Shown here: piece after piece, positions 17,862-24,981 of the stretch | Layout: each line of letters opens with the position of its first letter | Numbering within the stretch: position 1 is the first letter of the stretch | Assembly: GCA_963785425.1 (NCBI GenBank) | Contig: CAWAVG010000007.1 | Span: 1-64,000 of the forward strand | Source of the DNA: RYN-133 sp963785425 | GTDB taxonomy: Bacteria; Actinomycetota; Actinomycetes; Mycobacteriales; Jatrophihabitantaceae | Length of the DNA: 64,000 nt | Direction of reading: 5' to 3' | Notes under the pieces: model-generated | What the model was told of the DNA's origin: nothing | Database searches by the model: none | Seen by the model: only the letters and a program-made list of their open reading frames with translations | Program-made: the position numbers and the translations under genes

Positions 17862-18754
17862 GCGAGCACGCCACGAACCAGGCAACCGAGAGCTTCATCG
17901 CGCACCGCAACCTGCTCTTCACCGTGGCCTACGAGATGCTGGGATCGGCGGCTGACGCCGAAGATGTCCTACAGGAGACATGGCTACGGTGGGTCAGAGT
18001 CGATTTGGCGCAGGTCCGCGACCACCGTGCCTACCTGGTCCGGATCACCACCCGGCAGGCCCTCAACCGGCTGCGCACCCTGAAGCGCCGCCGGGAGGCT
18101 TACATCGGCCCGTGGCTGCCCGAGCCGCTGCTCACCGCCCCGGACGTGGCCGAGGACGCCGAGCTCGCCGAAAGCGTGTCGATGGCGATGATGCTTGTCC
18201 TGGAGACACTCGCCCCGACCGAGCGGGCGGTGTTCGTGCTGCGCGAGGCGTTCGACGTGAGCTACGAGGAGATCGCCGCTGCCGTCGACAAGAGCCCCGC
18301 GGCTGTTCGGCAGATCGCCCACCGGGCCCGCCAGCACGTCGATGCCCGCCGCCCGCGTGAGGTCGTCACCGCCCGCGAGACCCAGGCCGCGGTGGCGGCG
18401 CTCCAGGGCGCCCTGCAGGACGGCAACCTGCAAGGCCTGCTCGATGTGCTCGCCCCGGACGTTGTCCTGGTCAGTGACGGCGGCGGCGTCAAACAGGCTG
18501 CCCTGCGCCCGATCATGGGGGCCCAGAAGGTGGTCCACTTCATCATCGGCGGCACAAGCAAGACCACTGCCACGATCACCGTCGAACCCACCGTGGTCAA
18601 CGGCAACCCGGCCCTCATCATGCGCCTGGACGGAGAGGTCGACGGCATCATGGCGATCCAGGCCGAGGGCGGCCTCATCACCGGCCTGTACTTCGTCCGT
18701 AACCCGCAGAAGCTGACCCGCATCGAAGCCGAGACCCCGCTCACGCTCCACTGA
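17858..18754 (+). CDS. ECF41-group RNA polymerase sigma factor
   Basis: A 298-residue sigma-70-family factor. Region 2 spans about residues 10-75 (FIAHRNLLFTVAYEMLGSAA, DAEDVLQETWLRW), region 4 about 105-165 (LAPTERAVFVLREAFDVSYE, AAVRQIAHRARQHV). A C-terminal SnoaL-like domain of about 110 residues replaces a separate anti-sigma factor. The diagnostic ECF41 motifs are present: WLPEP near residue 86, DGGG near 206 and NPQKL (canonical NPDKL) near 283. In this group the C-terminal domain itself modulates activity. The gene order with CMD-like protein and oxidoreductase is the known ECF41 context. Its ATG overlaps the DoxX stop as ATGA. Confidence 0.95.
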   Translation: MSEHATNQATESFIAHRNLLFTVAYEMLGSAADAEDVLQETWLRWVRVDLAQVRDHRAYLVRITTRQALNRLRTLKRRREAYIGPWLPEPLLTAPDVAEDAELAESVSMAMMLVLETLAPTERAVFVLREAFDVSYEEIAAAVDKSPAAVRQIAHRARQHVDARRPREVVTARETQAAVAALQGALQDGNLQGLLDVLAPDVVLVSDGGGVKQAALRPIMGAQKVVHFIIGGTSKTTATITVEPTVVNGNPALIMRLDGEVDGIMAIQAEGGLITGLYFVRNPQKLTRIEAETPLTLH

Positions 18755-19024
18755 ACATTTCAGCGCACAAACGCCTGTAGGCATCGGCCTGGTGAGCACC
18801 ACCCGATAGGTCCAGATGGAACGCGTGCTCGATTGGCGGCCCGGAGACGCGCTGGAAGCACAGGTCGAGCACAGATCGAGCACCGGCCGGCCATCGATGG
18901 TGAGCCGCGTCTCGAAGCCATCAGGCTCGTCGGTCAGCCGCTCGCCGCCGACCACCGCCTCCCAGAACCGGCCCAGCCGCTGCGGCTCGACGGCGTCGAT
19001 TAGGAGGTTCTCCAGATATATGAA
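18741..19024 (-). pseudogene. VOC/glyoxalase-like protein, frameshifted by an 11-bp duplication
   Basis: The minus strand reads YLENLLIDAVEPQRLGRFWE, then VVGGERLTDEPDGFETRLTI, a VOC (glyoxalase/bleomycin-resistance) pattern. At about 18865 a near-exact 11-bp tandem repeat (GTGCTCGATCT followed by GTGCTCGACCT) shifts the frame. After it the other frame continues LDLCFQRVSGPPIEHAFHLD and a proper end at 18741. No good start codon precedes the first frame; an ATG occurs only at 19150. It converges on the sigma gene and overlaps its last codons. Even with repair, only about 95 residues remain, so this is probably a decayed gene. Confidence 0.6.
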
Positions 19025-19088
19025 CCCACGGTAGGTCCCAGCAGGCGGCCGACTCCAGCGAACGTCGCAGTTCGACGAGCGCGGTGAG

Positions 19089-19679
19089 TCAGGTCGCAGA
19101 TCCGCGCGCTGACGGGGGCTTGGTCGAATGAATCGCTGCGACAGAGGCATGACGGCGGGCAGCCCTTGCTTCGTCAGGTCGCGACTCGACCCTCAGATCG
19201 CGCTGGTACCAGGTACCTGGCTTGCCGCCCAAGTCTTCCGGTTCTGCTGGACCGACGGGGACGAAGCCGGCCTTCATCAGGACTCTTTGTGAGGCTGCGT
19301 TGCTGTGCGCCGCGGCCGCCCGGAGCGTGTGCACGCGGTGCCGAGCGGCGGCCAGATGGCACAGGGCTCGCACGGTCGCGGTTGCCACTCCTTGCCCGCA
19401 CACGTGCTGGGCAACCCGGAAGCCAAGTTCGGCGACGCCGGCCGGGCCGAACTCCAGGTTGAAACGGCCAAGTACCGATGCGTCATCGTCGACAAGCAGG
19501 TAAAAGGCGCCGATGCCTGCGTCCTGGTCGGCCACCAGCTCGTTGAGATGTTCGGTGAGGTGCTCGAGGTACGCATCGCCACGGTCGGGGACCGACCTAG
19601 CGAAGAACGCTCGATTGGCCACCTCGAACGCCATGACCGCGGATTCGTGGTCCGGTCGAAGAGGCTGCAGCTCATGCAC
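19089..19679 (-). CDS. GNAT-family acetyltransferase (RimJ/RimL-like)
   Basis: A 196-residue protein with a RimJ/RimL-type pattern: LQPLRPDHESAVMAFEVANR at the N-terminus, SVLGRFNLEFG, the acetyl-CoA loop FRVAQHVCGQGVATATVRAL and the late motif NAASQRVLMKAGFVPVG. It probably transfers acetyl from acetyl-CoA to a protein N-terminus or small amine. About 30 C-terminal residues after WYQRDLRVE have no counterpart in typical members and may be a readthrough extension, in keeping with other 3'-end changes in this area. The ATG start at 19679 is plausible. Confidence 0.8.
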   Translation of the reverse strand: MHELQPLRPDHESAVMAFEVANRAFFARSVPDRGDAYLEHLTEHLNELVADQDAGIGAFYLLVDDDASVLGRFNLEFGPAGVAELGFRVAQHVCGQGVATATVRALCHLAAARHRVHTLRAAAAHSNAASQRVLMKAGFVPVGPAEPEDLGGKPGTWYQRDLRVESRPDEARAARRHASVAAIHSTKPPSARGSAT

Positions 19680-19858
19680 TGCTTGACGCTATCAGCGGGC
19701 CTGAGCGTCAATTCCGCAGTCCGCTCATCGTCAGATGCGGTTCGTCGGACACGCCCTACAGATCGATCTGTGCAAGGTGAGAGTGCGATGGACCTGCTCG
19801 TATCGACGGCTATCGCGCGCCATCAGCGTCAGATCCGGAAGAATGCATTTCACTATTT

Positions 19859-20072
19859 GTAGTCGAAGGCGAAGGCGCTGGCGATGGTCTTGACCGCGTT
19901 GGATGACAGCTCGGTGTAGCGCTGAAGCAAGAAGGCTTCGACAGCGTCAGCGATCTCGCGGACCGTCGGAAAAGTCGTAGAGCGGCGAATCGGCCGAGAT
20001 AATACACTGTCGATGATCGCTTCCGCCTGTAGGGCAGCTGCGCGGCAGCTAGACAGCCCCGCTTCGCGCAGC
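19859..20072 (-). pseudogene. Open frame without a good start, possible gene remnant
   Basis: A frame of about 70 codons reads EAGLSSCRAAALQAEAIIDS, then FPTVREIADAVEAFLLQRYT and ends KTIASAFAFDYK. The helical, alanine- and leucine-rich pattern looks coding, but there is no ATG, GTG or TTG at a sensible place and it overlaps the 3' end of the lipoprotein gene at 20049. I do not recognise the family. It may be the C-terminal fragment of a lost gene. Confidence 0.3.
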
Positions 20073-20372
20073 TACGATCAACCCTCGGGACACGACAACG
20101 AGGACGAGGCCGCGCGGTAAGGAGAGGATGGCAGGCACGCAGTGGCCATCACGGCCAACTAGTCGCAGCGTCTGAGCCAGTTGGTCCGCCCTCTTTGCCG
20201 CAGCGGTCATGGTTAGTCCGTCGTAGGCGTGGACTATCGGCCCGTCCGTGTTCAGGCATTGCGCCGCCCACGTCGCTTGTCCTACTGGTGGCGTCTGGAC
20301 GGCTGCACCAGTGCCGTCCGTAGTGCAGGCGCCAACCAACACCAGCACCGCCAGAGCCCAGATCAATCTCAT
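20049..20372 (-). CDS. Small putative lipoprotein
   Basis: A 107-residue protein beginning MRLIWALAVLVLVGAC, a short type II signal peptide with lipobox LVGAC. The mature part has a helix TMTAAAKRADQLAQTLRLVG and ends with a hydrophobic strand pair. Two further cysteines (QCLNTD, GHCVPA) could form a disulfide outside the membrane. No family is recognised. The ATG is preceded by CAGGAGGGCTAG. It resembles the lipoprotein at 21637-22032 only in general plan. Confidence 0.65.
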   Translation of the reverse strand: MRLIWALAVLVLVGACTTDGTGAAVQTPPVGQATWAAQCLNTDGPIVHAYDGLTMTAAAKRADQLAQTLRLVGRDGHCVPAILSLPRGLVLVVVSRGLIVAARSGAV

Positions 20373-20567
20373 CTAGCCCTCCTGTCTCACGAGTATGACG
20401 AGGTAGTTGCCGATCTGCGATCGGAAACTCGGGCTTTCGGAGGAGCTGAGTGCACACATGGCGGCAGATCCGATCTGTCCCGCGGTCCCAAGCACCGCGG
20501 CAGTTGGCTGTTGACGGTCAGCCGTCAAGCGGTGGACGCTTCGTTGATCCGACCTGAGGAGGCCGCT

Positions 20568-20870
20568 ATGGCCGTCATCATGATCCAGACGTTGCCCGAT
20601 GGGATGCCGATCGCGATGCTCGATGCGGTCACAGCCAAGATGGATGTGCAGGCGAATCCGCCTGATGGATTGATCGTGCACACCCACTATGAGGACGAGG
20701 GCAGAGTACGGGTCACGGACGTGTGGGAGTCCGAGCAAGCGTTCCGCACGTTCCAGGAGGAACGGCTCATGCCTGCAATGCAGCAGGTCGCATCGGAGAA
20801 TGGCATGGACTTGGGCGGCCAGCCGGAAAATCGAGTTATCGAACTCCACGGCCTCGTTCGCGGCAACTAA
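20568..20870 (+). CDS. ABM/dimeric alpha-beta barrel-like protein
   Basis: A 100-residue protein. The ATG at 20568 follows GAGGAGGCCGCT, a strong ribosome-binding site that settles the start against a longer upstream frame. The fold pattern is MAVIMIQTLPDG, helix, LIVHTHYEDEGRVRVTDVWE, SEQAFRTFQEERLMPAMQQV, then a last strand VIELHGLVRG. It matches the small protein at 3111-3404 in the V-D/T-V-WES-Q/E-A region and length, so both belong to the same ferredoxin-like dimeric family. The enzymatic role is unknown. Confidence 0.75.
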   Translation: MAVIMIQTLPDGMPIAMLDAVTAKMDVQANPPDGLIVHTHYEDEGRVRVTDVWESEQAFRTFQEERLMPAMQQVASENGMDLGGQPENRVIELHGLVRGN

Positions 20871-20990
20871 CAACGCGGAAGATCCCGAAGCCACCGTTGT
20901 CGTTTCGCATTGCGCGTCAGCTCGGGCCACTCACCTGCCGGACCGGACGCTATGGGTCACGAAACGGCAGTTGTCCAGTCGGGCCGCTGC

Positions 20991-21015
20991 GCGGCAGATC
21001 CGGTAGCGCCGCTGC
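20991..21015. repeat. Copy of a 25-bp GC-rich repeat
   Basis: GCGGCAGATCC-GGTAGC-GCCGCTGC, differing by one base from the tandem copies at 21559-21608. The preceding ten bases GGGCCGCTGC equal the end of a further unit. GCGGC and GCCGC at its ends can pair as a small hairpin. Confidence 0.8.
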
Positions 21016-21030
21016 GTGCAAATCCGGTCG

Positions 21031-21552
21031 TTAGTCCAAGGTGTCGGACGGTACGGCCGCTGCGGAACCGGCAGGGGCGGAGGGTGGCGGTCGGCGAGGT
21101 TCTCGGACACCGGCGCCAGGCGGTGGAGCCGTATCGCTGGGTACCCAGACGGACCAGCCACCGTGCCACCACATCCACTCGTAGGCGTAGCGGTCGATGA
21201 CGGGCAGGCGGTACCAGACCCGCGCCCATCGCGGTATCGCGCGCAGATTCGGTGATGCACCATATTCGGGTAGCCAGTCCCATCCAGGTCGTTGGCCGCG
21301 TGGGACGGCCCATTGACCGGGTGATCGAACACCCTGGAATGCTCGCGGACCGGCGAGGTGCGTGCGATCGCCGTGTTCGAGGTGTGGGGTCGGTGGCACC
21401 TGGCGGCGGCCGATGCCGAGCCATCGGGAGGTGAGAGCCGTCGAGAAGGGGTTGATCATCGCGCGGAGTCGTCGTTGGAACGGTCCCACACCGATCACCT
21501 TCGTTCGAGACAAGCCGTCTTGAAAAGCGTATTCCTGATGTCGTAATGACAC
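21031..21552 (-). CDS. Hypothetical tryptophan-rich protein
   Basis: A 173-residue frame from GTG 21552. GTG 21492, preceded by GAAGGTG, or ATG 21459 are alternative starts. The best-looking coding part is PGWDWLPEYGASPNLRAIPR, then WYRLPVIDRYAYEWMWWHGG and WSVWVPSDTAP, rich in Trp and Tyr. The C-terminal tail is proline-rich. No signal peptide or known domain was recognised. The gene lies between two copies of the 25-bp repeat family, and its function is unknown. Confidence 0.5.
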   Translation of the reverse strand: MSLRHQEYAFQDGLSRTKVIGVGPFQRRLRAMINPFSTALTSRWLGIGRRQVPPTPHLEHGDRTHLAGPRAFQGVRSPGQWAVPRGQRPGWDWLPEYGASPNLRAIPRWARVWYRLPVIDRYAYEWMWWHGGWSVWVPSDTAPPPGAGVREPRRPPPSAPAGSAAAVPSDTLD

Positions 21553-21558
21553 ATGTCA

Positions 21559-21631
21559 GCGGCAGATCCGGTAGGGCCGCTGCGCGGCAGATCCGGTAGG
21601 GCCGCTGCGCGGCAGATCCGGTTGGGCGCTA
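21559..21631. repeat. Three tandem 25-bp repeats
   Basis: Units at 21559-21583, 21584-21608 and a partial third at 21609-21631. Each reads GCGGCAGATCC-GGTAGG-GCCGCTGC, the third diverging after GGTTGGG. No spacers separate them, so this is not a CRISPR array. Single copies occur at 20991 and 22124. The repeats lie between genes on the minus strand. Confidence 0.9.
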
Positions 21632-21636
21632 CCCGT

Positions 21637-22032
21637 TCAGCCTCCGCCGCAGACCTCGAAAGTGTGCGCCGGTGTCTGAATAACAGTCAGGGTCGGGCCG
21701 GTTTCACCAGTGCTCCATCTCGTGGCTACCCGTGATCGACGTCCCTGGGCCGCAAGCACGATCGCCCCAGTCGCGGTCGCGGCACGGCCTTGTTCGTGCG
21801 GCACATGGAACCACAGCCCCACTGGAGGGTTGGCGCACTCGAACTGCTTGCTTTGCTCGTACTTTCGTGCGGCTTGAAGCGTAAGCCAGCGCTCTGCCGC
21901 GACCACGGCCGTGCTCGCGCCGCCGCTCGCATGTGGCCTCGTAGGCGCGCTCGACGAAGAAGAAGTGCACGCCGAAGCGAGCAAGCTCGCCACGACCGCG
22001 ACAGGCGCGAAGACAAGGAAAGGACGAGCCAT
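21637..22032 (-). CDS. Putative lipoprotein
   Basis: A 131-residue protein starting MARPFLVFAPVAVVASLLAS with lipobox LASAC followed by a serine-rich linker. The mature part contains TAVVAAERWLTLQAARKYEQ, two cysteines (FECANPP and the end EVCGGG) and strands typical of a small beta-rich domain (VGLWFHVPHEQ, LTVIQTPAHTFEVC). It should be anchored at the outer face of the cytoplasmic membrane. No known domain was recognised. Repeats of the 25-bp family flank it on both sides. Confidence 0.7.
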   Translation of the reverse strand: MARPFLVFAPVAVVASLLASACTSSSSSAPTRPHASGGASTAVVAAERWLTLQAARKYEQSKQFECANPPVGLWFHVPHEQGRAATATGAIVLAAQGRRSRVATRWSTGETGPTLTVIQTPAHTFEVCGGG

Positions 22033-22123
22033 GCCTCATTAGACGACGCGGACGATCATCAAGGTTCGCGAACCGCCGCCGACATTCAACGCAACCTCAT
22101 CTCGGCCGAAGCGCGCACCGTCG

Positions 22124-22148
22124 GCGGCAGATCCGGTAAGGCCGCTAC
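22124..22148. repeat. Copy of the 25-bp GC-rich repeat
   Basis: GCGGCAGATCC-GGTAAG-GCCGCTAC, two bases different from the tandem units at 21559-21608. It lies between the lipoprotein and the DUF gene at 22182. Confidence 0.75.
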
Positions 22149-22181
22149 CTGTGGCATCTCCGTGCGCTCGCGGAGCGGCGG

Positions 22182-22523
22182 TTAGCTGTGGAAGTCCAGG
22201 ACCCGTTCGGGGGTATGGAAGTCGTCGGCCAGTGAGAAGCCGTGGACCTGTTGTACGTGGTCGCGGAACCATCGGTCGAAAGGCTCGTTCGACTTGCCGA
22301 GTGCGGTGAAGGCGGCGTCGAGATCATCTGCCTCGAGGTAGACGATGGCCACGTCCCCGGACGGTGTCGTCTGGATCCACACCATTTCGCGGGTGATCCC
22401 CGCGCGGTGCCGGGCGTCTTCGTAATCTGTCTTGCGCTTGCCCGTCTGGAAGGACGTCATGACGTCCCGGTCGAGTTCGGTCATGCCCGGTAGCAGCGGT
22501 GCGGCGAAGGCGATGGACGGCAT
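22182..22523 (-). CDS. Conserved small alpha/beta protein divergent from MarR gene
   Basis: A 113-residue protein; start ATG 22523 (MPSIAFAAPLLPGMTELDRD) is preceded by the purine-rich GGAATTGGAGACC. The pattern is a ferredoxin-like alpha/beta sandwich: helix FQTGKRKTDYEDARHRAGIT, strands MVWIQTTPSGDVAIVYLEAD, helix DLDAAFTALG, then NEPFDRWFRDHVQQVHG. It resembles small uncharacterised proteins of the dimeric alpha-beta barrel superfamily. It is divergent from a MarR regulator with two palindromic sites between, so it is probably the MarR target. Confidence 0.75.
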   Translation of the reverse strand: MPSIAFAAPLLPGMTELDRDVMTSFQTGKRKTDYEDARHRAGITREMVWIQTTPSGDVAIVYLEADDLDAAFTALGKSNEPFDRWFRDHVQQVHGFSLADDFHTPERVLDFHS

Positions 22524-22596
22524 CGGTTGGTCTCCAATTCCTGGCGGTGGGTGTCCTCGCATCGGGTGGCGCCGGTCGAATCGATGGGCGCCCGAC

Positions 22597-22639
22597 ACTT
22601 GGCATGCCAAGTAATAGACCTCGGTGTTTGGCGTGTCAA
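22597..22639. promoter_or_regulatory. Two palindromic operators between divergent genes
   Basis: Site 1, ACTTGGCATGCCAAGT at 22597-22612, is a perfect 16-bp palindrome. Site 2, TTGGCGTGTCAA at 22628-22639, is a related imperfect palindrome. Their centres are 29 bases apart, near three helical turns. They lie in the 139-base region between the DUF gene and the MarR gene, as expected for MarR operators repressing both promoters. Confidence 0.75.
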
Positions 22640-22662
22640 GTAGTTCGATTAGGCTTGATGAC

Positions 22663-23109
22663 GTGAGCGCAGATGAAACAGCCAGGTGGATGCCGGCTTT
22701 CCTCGCCCTGCTGCGGACCCATGCGCGGCTCAGTGATCAGCTGGAATTCGATGTCCGCCGTATCAGCGGGCTTAGCGTCGCTCGTTACGACGTGCTCACG
22801 CATCTCGATATGGCAGGCGGCCGGCTCGGGCTAAGCGACCTCGCTCAAGCCATGGTGTTGTCGCCATCCGGGTTGTCGAAGTTACTCGACCGCATGCAGG
22901 AGGCCGGACTCGTTGAGCGGCTACCCGACCCCGATGATGCCCGCTCGACCTACGCGGCTATCACGCGGCACGGCCGTGCGGTGGTCAGGAAAATTCGTCA
23001 ACGCCACCACGCGTTCCTACAACACATTTTCGGCGACGTGCTCGACGATCGCGACCTCGCCGATCTGGCTCGGATCATGACCCGGCTCGACGCGGGCCTG
23101 CCCCGCTGA
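22663..23109 (+). CDS. MarR-family transcriptional regulator
   Basis: About 148 residues from GTG 22663; an earlier GTG at 22624 would place the start inside operator site 2, so it is not preferred. The winged helix-turn-helix is clear: VARYDVLTHLDMAGGRLGLS, DLAQAMVLSPSGLSKLLDRM, then the wing GLVERLPDPDDARSTYAAIT, including the D-x-R wing motif. Flanking helices form the dimer interface. The protein probably represses itself and the divergent alpha/beta gene through the palindromes upstream. The ligand is unknown. Confidence 0.93.
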   Translation: MSADETARWMPAFLALLRTHARLSDQLEFDVRRISGLSVARYDVLTHLDMAGGRLGLSDLAQAMVLSPSGLSKLLDRMQEAGLVERLPDPDDARSTYAAITRHGRAVVRKIRQRHHAFLQHIFGDVLDDRDLADLARIMTRLDAGLPR

Positions 23110-23429
23110 CCCGCCTTCCGCGCGCCGCCCGCACATCCCCGACGAACTCGATGTTCGGACGACCGCCTGGACGGCTGCTGCGACAAGATGAACTGTGCAG
23201 CTTGGTCGATCCCCAGCCAAGACTGGCCGTTGATCAGCTACATGCGCACGGTCGTCGGCAGATCCGGTTACTTGATCACGGCCGTGAGCGCGCAGTAGCG
23301 ATCCATCGGTGTGCCGCGCTGTCGATCAAACGTCGCGCATAGCGACGGCTCGGCGTACTCCTGGGCTGGTTCCAAGGTCCAGGCTCAGCATCTCGATCGG
23401 GACCTTGCCCCGCTGTCATCCGGCCGCTT
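23110..23429. other. Intergenic stretch with repeat copy A
   Basis: 320 bases without a supported gene. Bases 23261-23348 form a degenerate repeat shared with 24982-25064: both begin GATCCGGT, pass TTGATCA-GGCCG-GAG and GTAGCGAT-CAT, and end GCGCATAGCGACGG. On the minus strand both can be read as RRYARR-containing peptides, so the repeat may be a gene fragment. The start, CGGCAGATCCGGT, also equals the beginning of the 25-bp repeats at 21-22 kb. Confidence 0.5.
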
Positions 23430-24296
23430 CTATTGAGCGAAGTCGGCGTCACAGAGGCCGTCGGCATGGCCGGGCGGCCACTGCACCAGCTCGACGCGAT
23501 AGCCGTCGGGATCGGTGAGCCACGATGTCGTCGGGCCATCCGGCGCCTCGTGGTGATCCAGCGGCCCGGGCCGTAGTCCGACACGGGTGAGGGTCTCGAC
23601 CGTGGCGACGATGTCTTCGACCTGGACGACGATATGGCTGAACCCGGTGCCGATCTCTACGTCACCGTCGACCGGGCGGTGCGCCAGTTCGAGGGTCACG
23701 ACGTCCTCGTCAGGAAACCTGAGCATCGTGAGGCTGTTGCCGTGGCCCAGGTCGACCCGACCGACCTCGCGGTATCCGAGGGCGGTGTAGAAGGCGAGCG
23801 AGGCCGTCAGATCGGTGACCCGATAGGCGGTATGCAGTGTCTTCATCCCACGCGCCGGGTGCCGGATCGCATCGTCGTGCGCGCTGAACTCTGTCAGGGT
23901 GTCGGCCTGGCGATGGACGAGTTTCCACTCGGCGTCCTCCACCCTGAAGATCATGACGACACGAAGCGCGCCGGAGGCAACTCCGCGTCCGTTGGTGAGG
24001 TTGGATTCGAACCGTTCCAACTCGAAGACGAAGCCGTGATCGGGGCCGGCTTCCCGCGAGATCTCCTCAAAGACGCATGTCCCGCCTGTCGCGAAACCCT
24101 CCGCCGCGAGATCCAGACCGGCCTCGACCTGCAGCCAGCCGCGCCGGTACCCGCCGAACGGGTTGGCAAGCGTGGCGTCGTCGCGGCGCGACCAGAGTTC
24201 CTTCTCCGGCTCCGGATCGCCCTGCAACAACGCCGCCACGGCGCGCTGGGTGCGCTCAACGATTCGACCAAAGTCCGTTTGCGGTGATTCAGTCAT
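23430..24296 (-). CDS. SnoaL-like/VOC domain fusion protein
   Basis: A 288-residue protein from ATG 24296 (MTESPQTDFGRIVERTQRAV). The N-terminal half is a SnoaL/NTF2-like domain: ALLQGDPEPEKELWSRRDDA, ANPFGGYRRGW, FEEISREAGPDHGFVFELER, VVMIFRVEDAEWKLVHRQAD. The C-terminal half is a VOC (glyoxalase-like) domain: LHTAYRVTDLTASLAFYTAL, FSHIVVQVEDIVATVETLTR, TSWLTDPDGYRVELVQWPPG, with potential metal ligands His and Glu. Such fusions are unusual; the second domain alone resembles lactoylglutathione-lyase-like proteins. Substrate unknown, cytoplasmic. Confidence 0.83.
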   Translation of the reverse strand: MTESPQTDFGRIVERTQRAVAALLQGDPEPEKELWSRRDDATLANPFGGYRRGWLQVEAGLDLAAEGFATGGTCVFEEISREAGPDHGFVFELERFESNLTNGRGVASGALRVVMIFRVEDAEWKLVHRQADTLTEFSAHDDAIRHPARGMKTLHTAYRVTDLTASLAFYTALGYREVGRVDLGHGNSLTMLRFPDEDVVTLELAHRPVDGDVEIGTGFSHIVVQVEDIVATVETLTRVGLRPGPLDHHEAPDGPTTSWLTDPDGYRVELVQWPPGHADGLCDADFAQ

Positions 24297-24610
24297 CGCG
24301 CAGTCTCCTCGACGTCGCCGCGGTGGACTCTCTCGTGAGCGAGAGAAGGCGGCGAGCGTACTGACCTTCGGTACCGCTTCGACGCGTAGCGGTAATGGCC
24401 CGTCGCACACGCGAGCTTGAAGGACGGGTCGAACTCCGGCTCCGGGCGGATCGTCTTTGGTAACCGCCTAGAGGCTCAGCCACCGACATACAGTTCAATG
24501 TGAGCACTGATGCCGCACAGACGACCCGCGAACCTTTACGCACCCTCGCCGGCCGGCACGAGACACCTCCGTGCGAACCGAGCACCGCGCGATGTATCCG
24601 CCAGACCCGG
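24297..24610. other. Intergenic stretch, nothing recognised
   Basis: About 310 bases upstream of the SnoaL-VOC gene. It should carry that gene's promoter, but I cannot assign -35 and -10 elements with any confidence. No supported gene or repeat is seen. Confidence 0.5.
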
Positions 24611-24850
24611 CTACGTGCGGTTTCCGCGACGAAACAATCCCGCTGATGCCTGCTTGGCCTGGCTCGCGCGCGCCGTCGTTCCCGGGAACATCAGGCGCAC
24701 GGAGAAGGTGAACAAGCGACGCGCGTAACCGAGTAGCGGTAGGCCGAGCGGGATCAGCAGGACCGTTAGGCACAGAAGCAGCGCGACTATGGCGAGCAGT
24801 AGAGCCACGACCCACAGCAGGACCCCGGCGAGTCCGCGAAGTAACCTCAT
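24611..24850 (-). CDS. Small membrane protein
   Basis: A 79-residue protein from ATG 24850 (MRLLRGLAGVLLWVVALLLA). Two hydrophobic segments follow each other closely, with a P-x-G-x-P turn (LIPLGLPLLGYARRLF) that resembles small conserved actinobacterial membrane proteins. The C-terminus is basic. A longer frame starts at 25090, but its extra 80 residues cover repeat copy B and look non-coding. Function unknown. Confidence 0.6.
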   Translation of the reverse strand: MRLLRGLAGVLLWVVALLLAIVALLLCLTVLLIPLGLPLLGYARRLFTFSVRLMFPGTTARASQAKQASAGLFRRGNRT

Positions 24851-24981
24851 ATAACGGATATACCCGGAACGGAGCGATCCGCGCACCCGATCACCTGGCT
24901 CGACGACCAGGCGCGCTGGCCCGCGCCACCCCGAAATCTTGATCGACACGACCTGATAGTCCACCGGACCGGCTGGACATC

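Noticed and set aside
17984..19150. 388-codon minus-strand frame across the sigma factor
   Set aside because: Only its first part corresponds to a decayed VOC gene; the rest is antisense to the ECF41 sigma gene.
21559..21631. CRISPR array
   Set aside because: The three 25-bp units abut without spacers, and no cas gene is present in the window.
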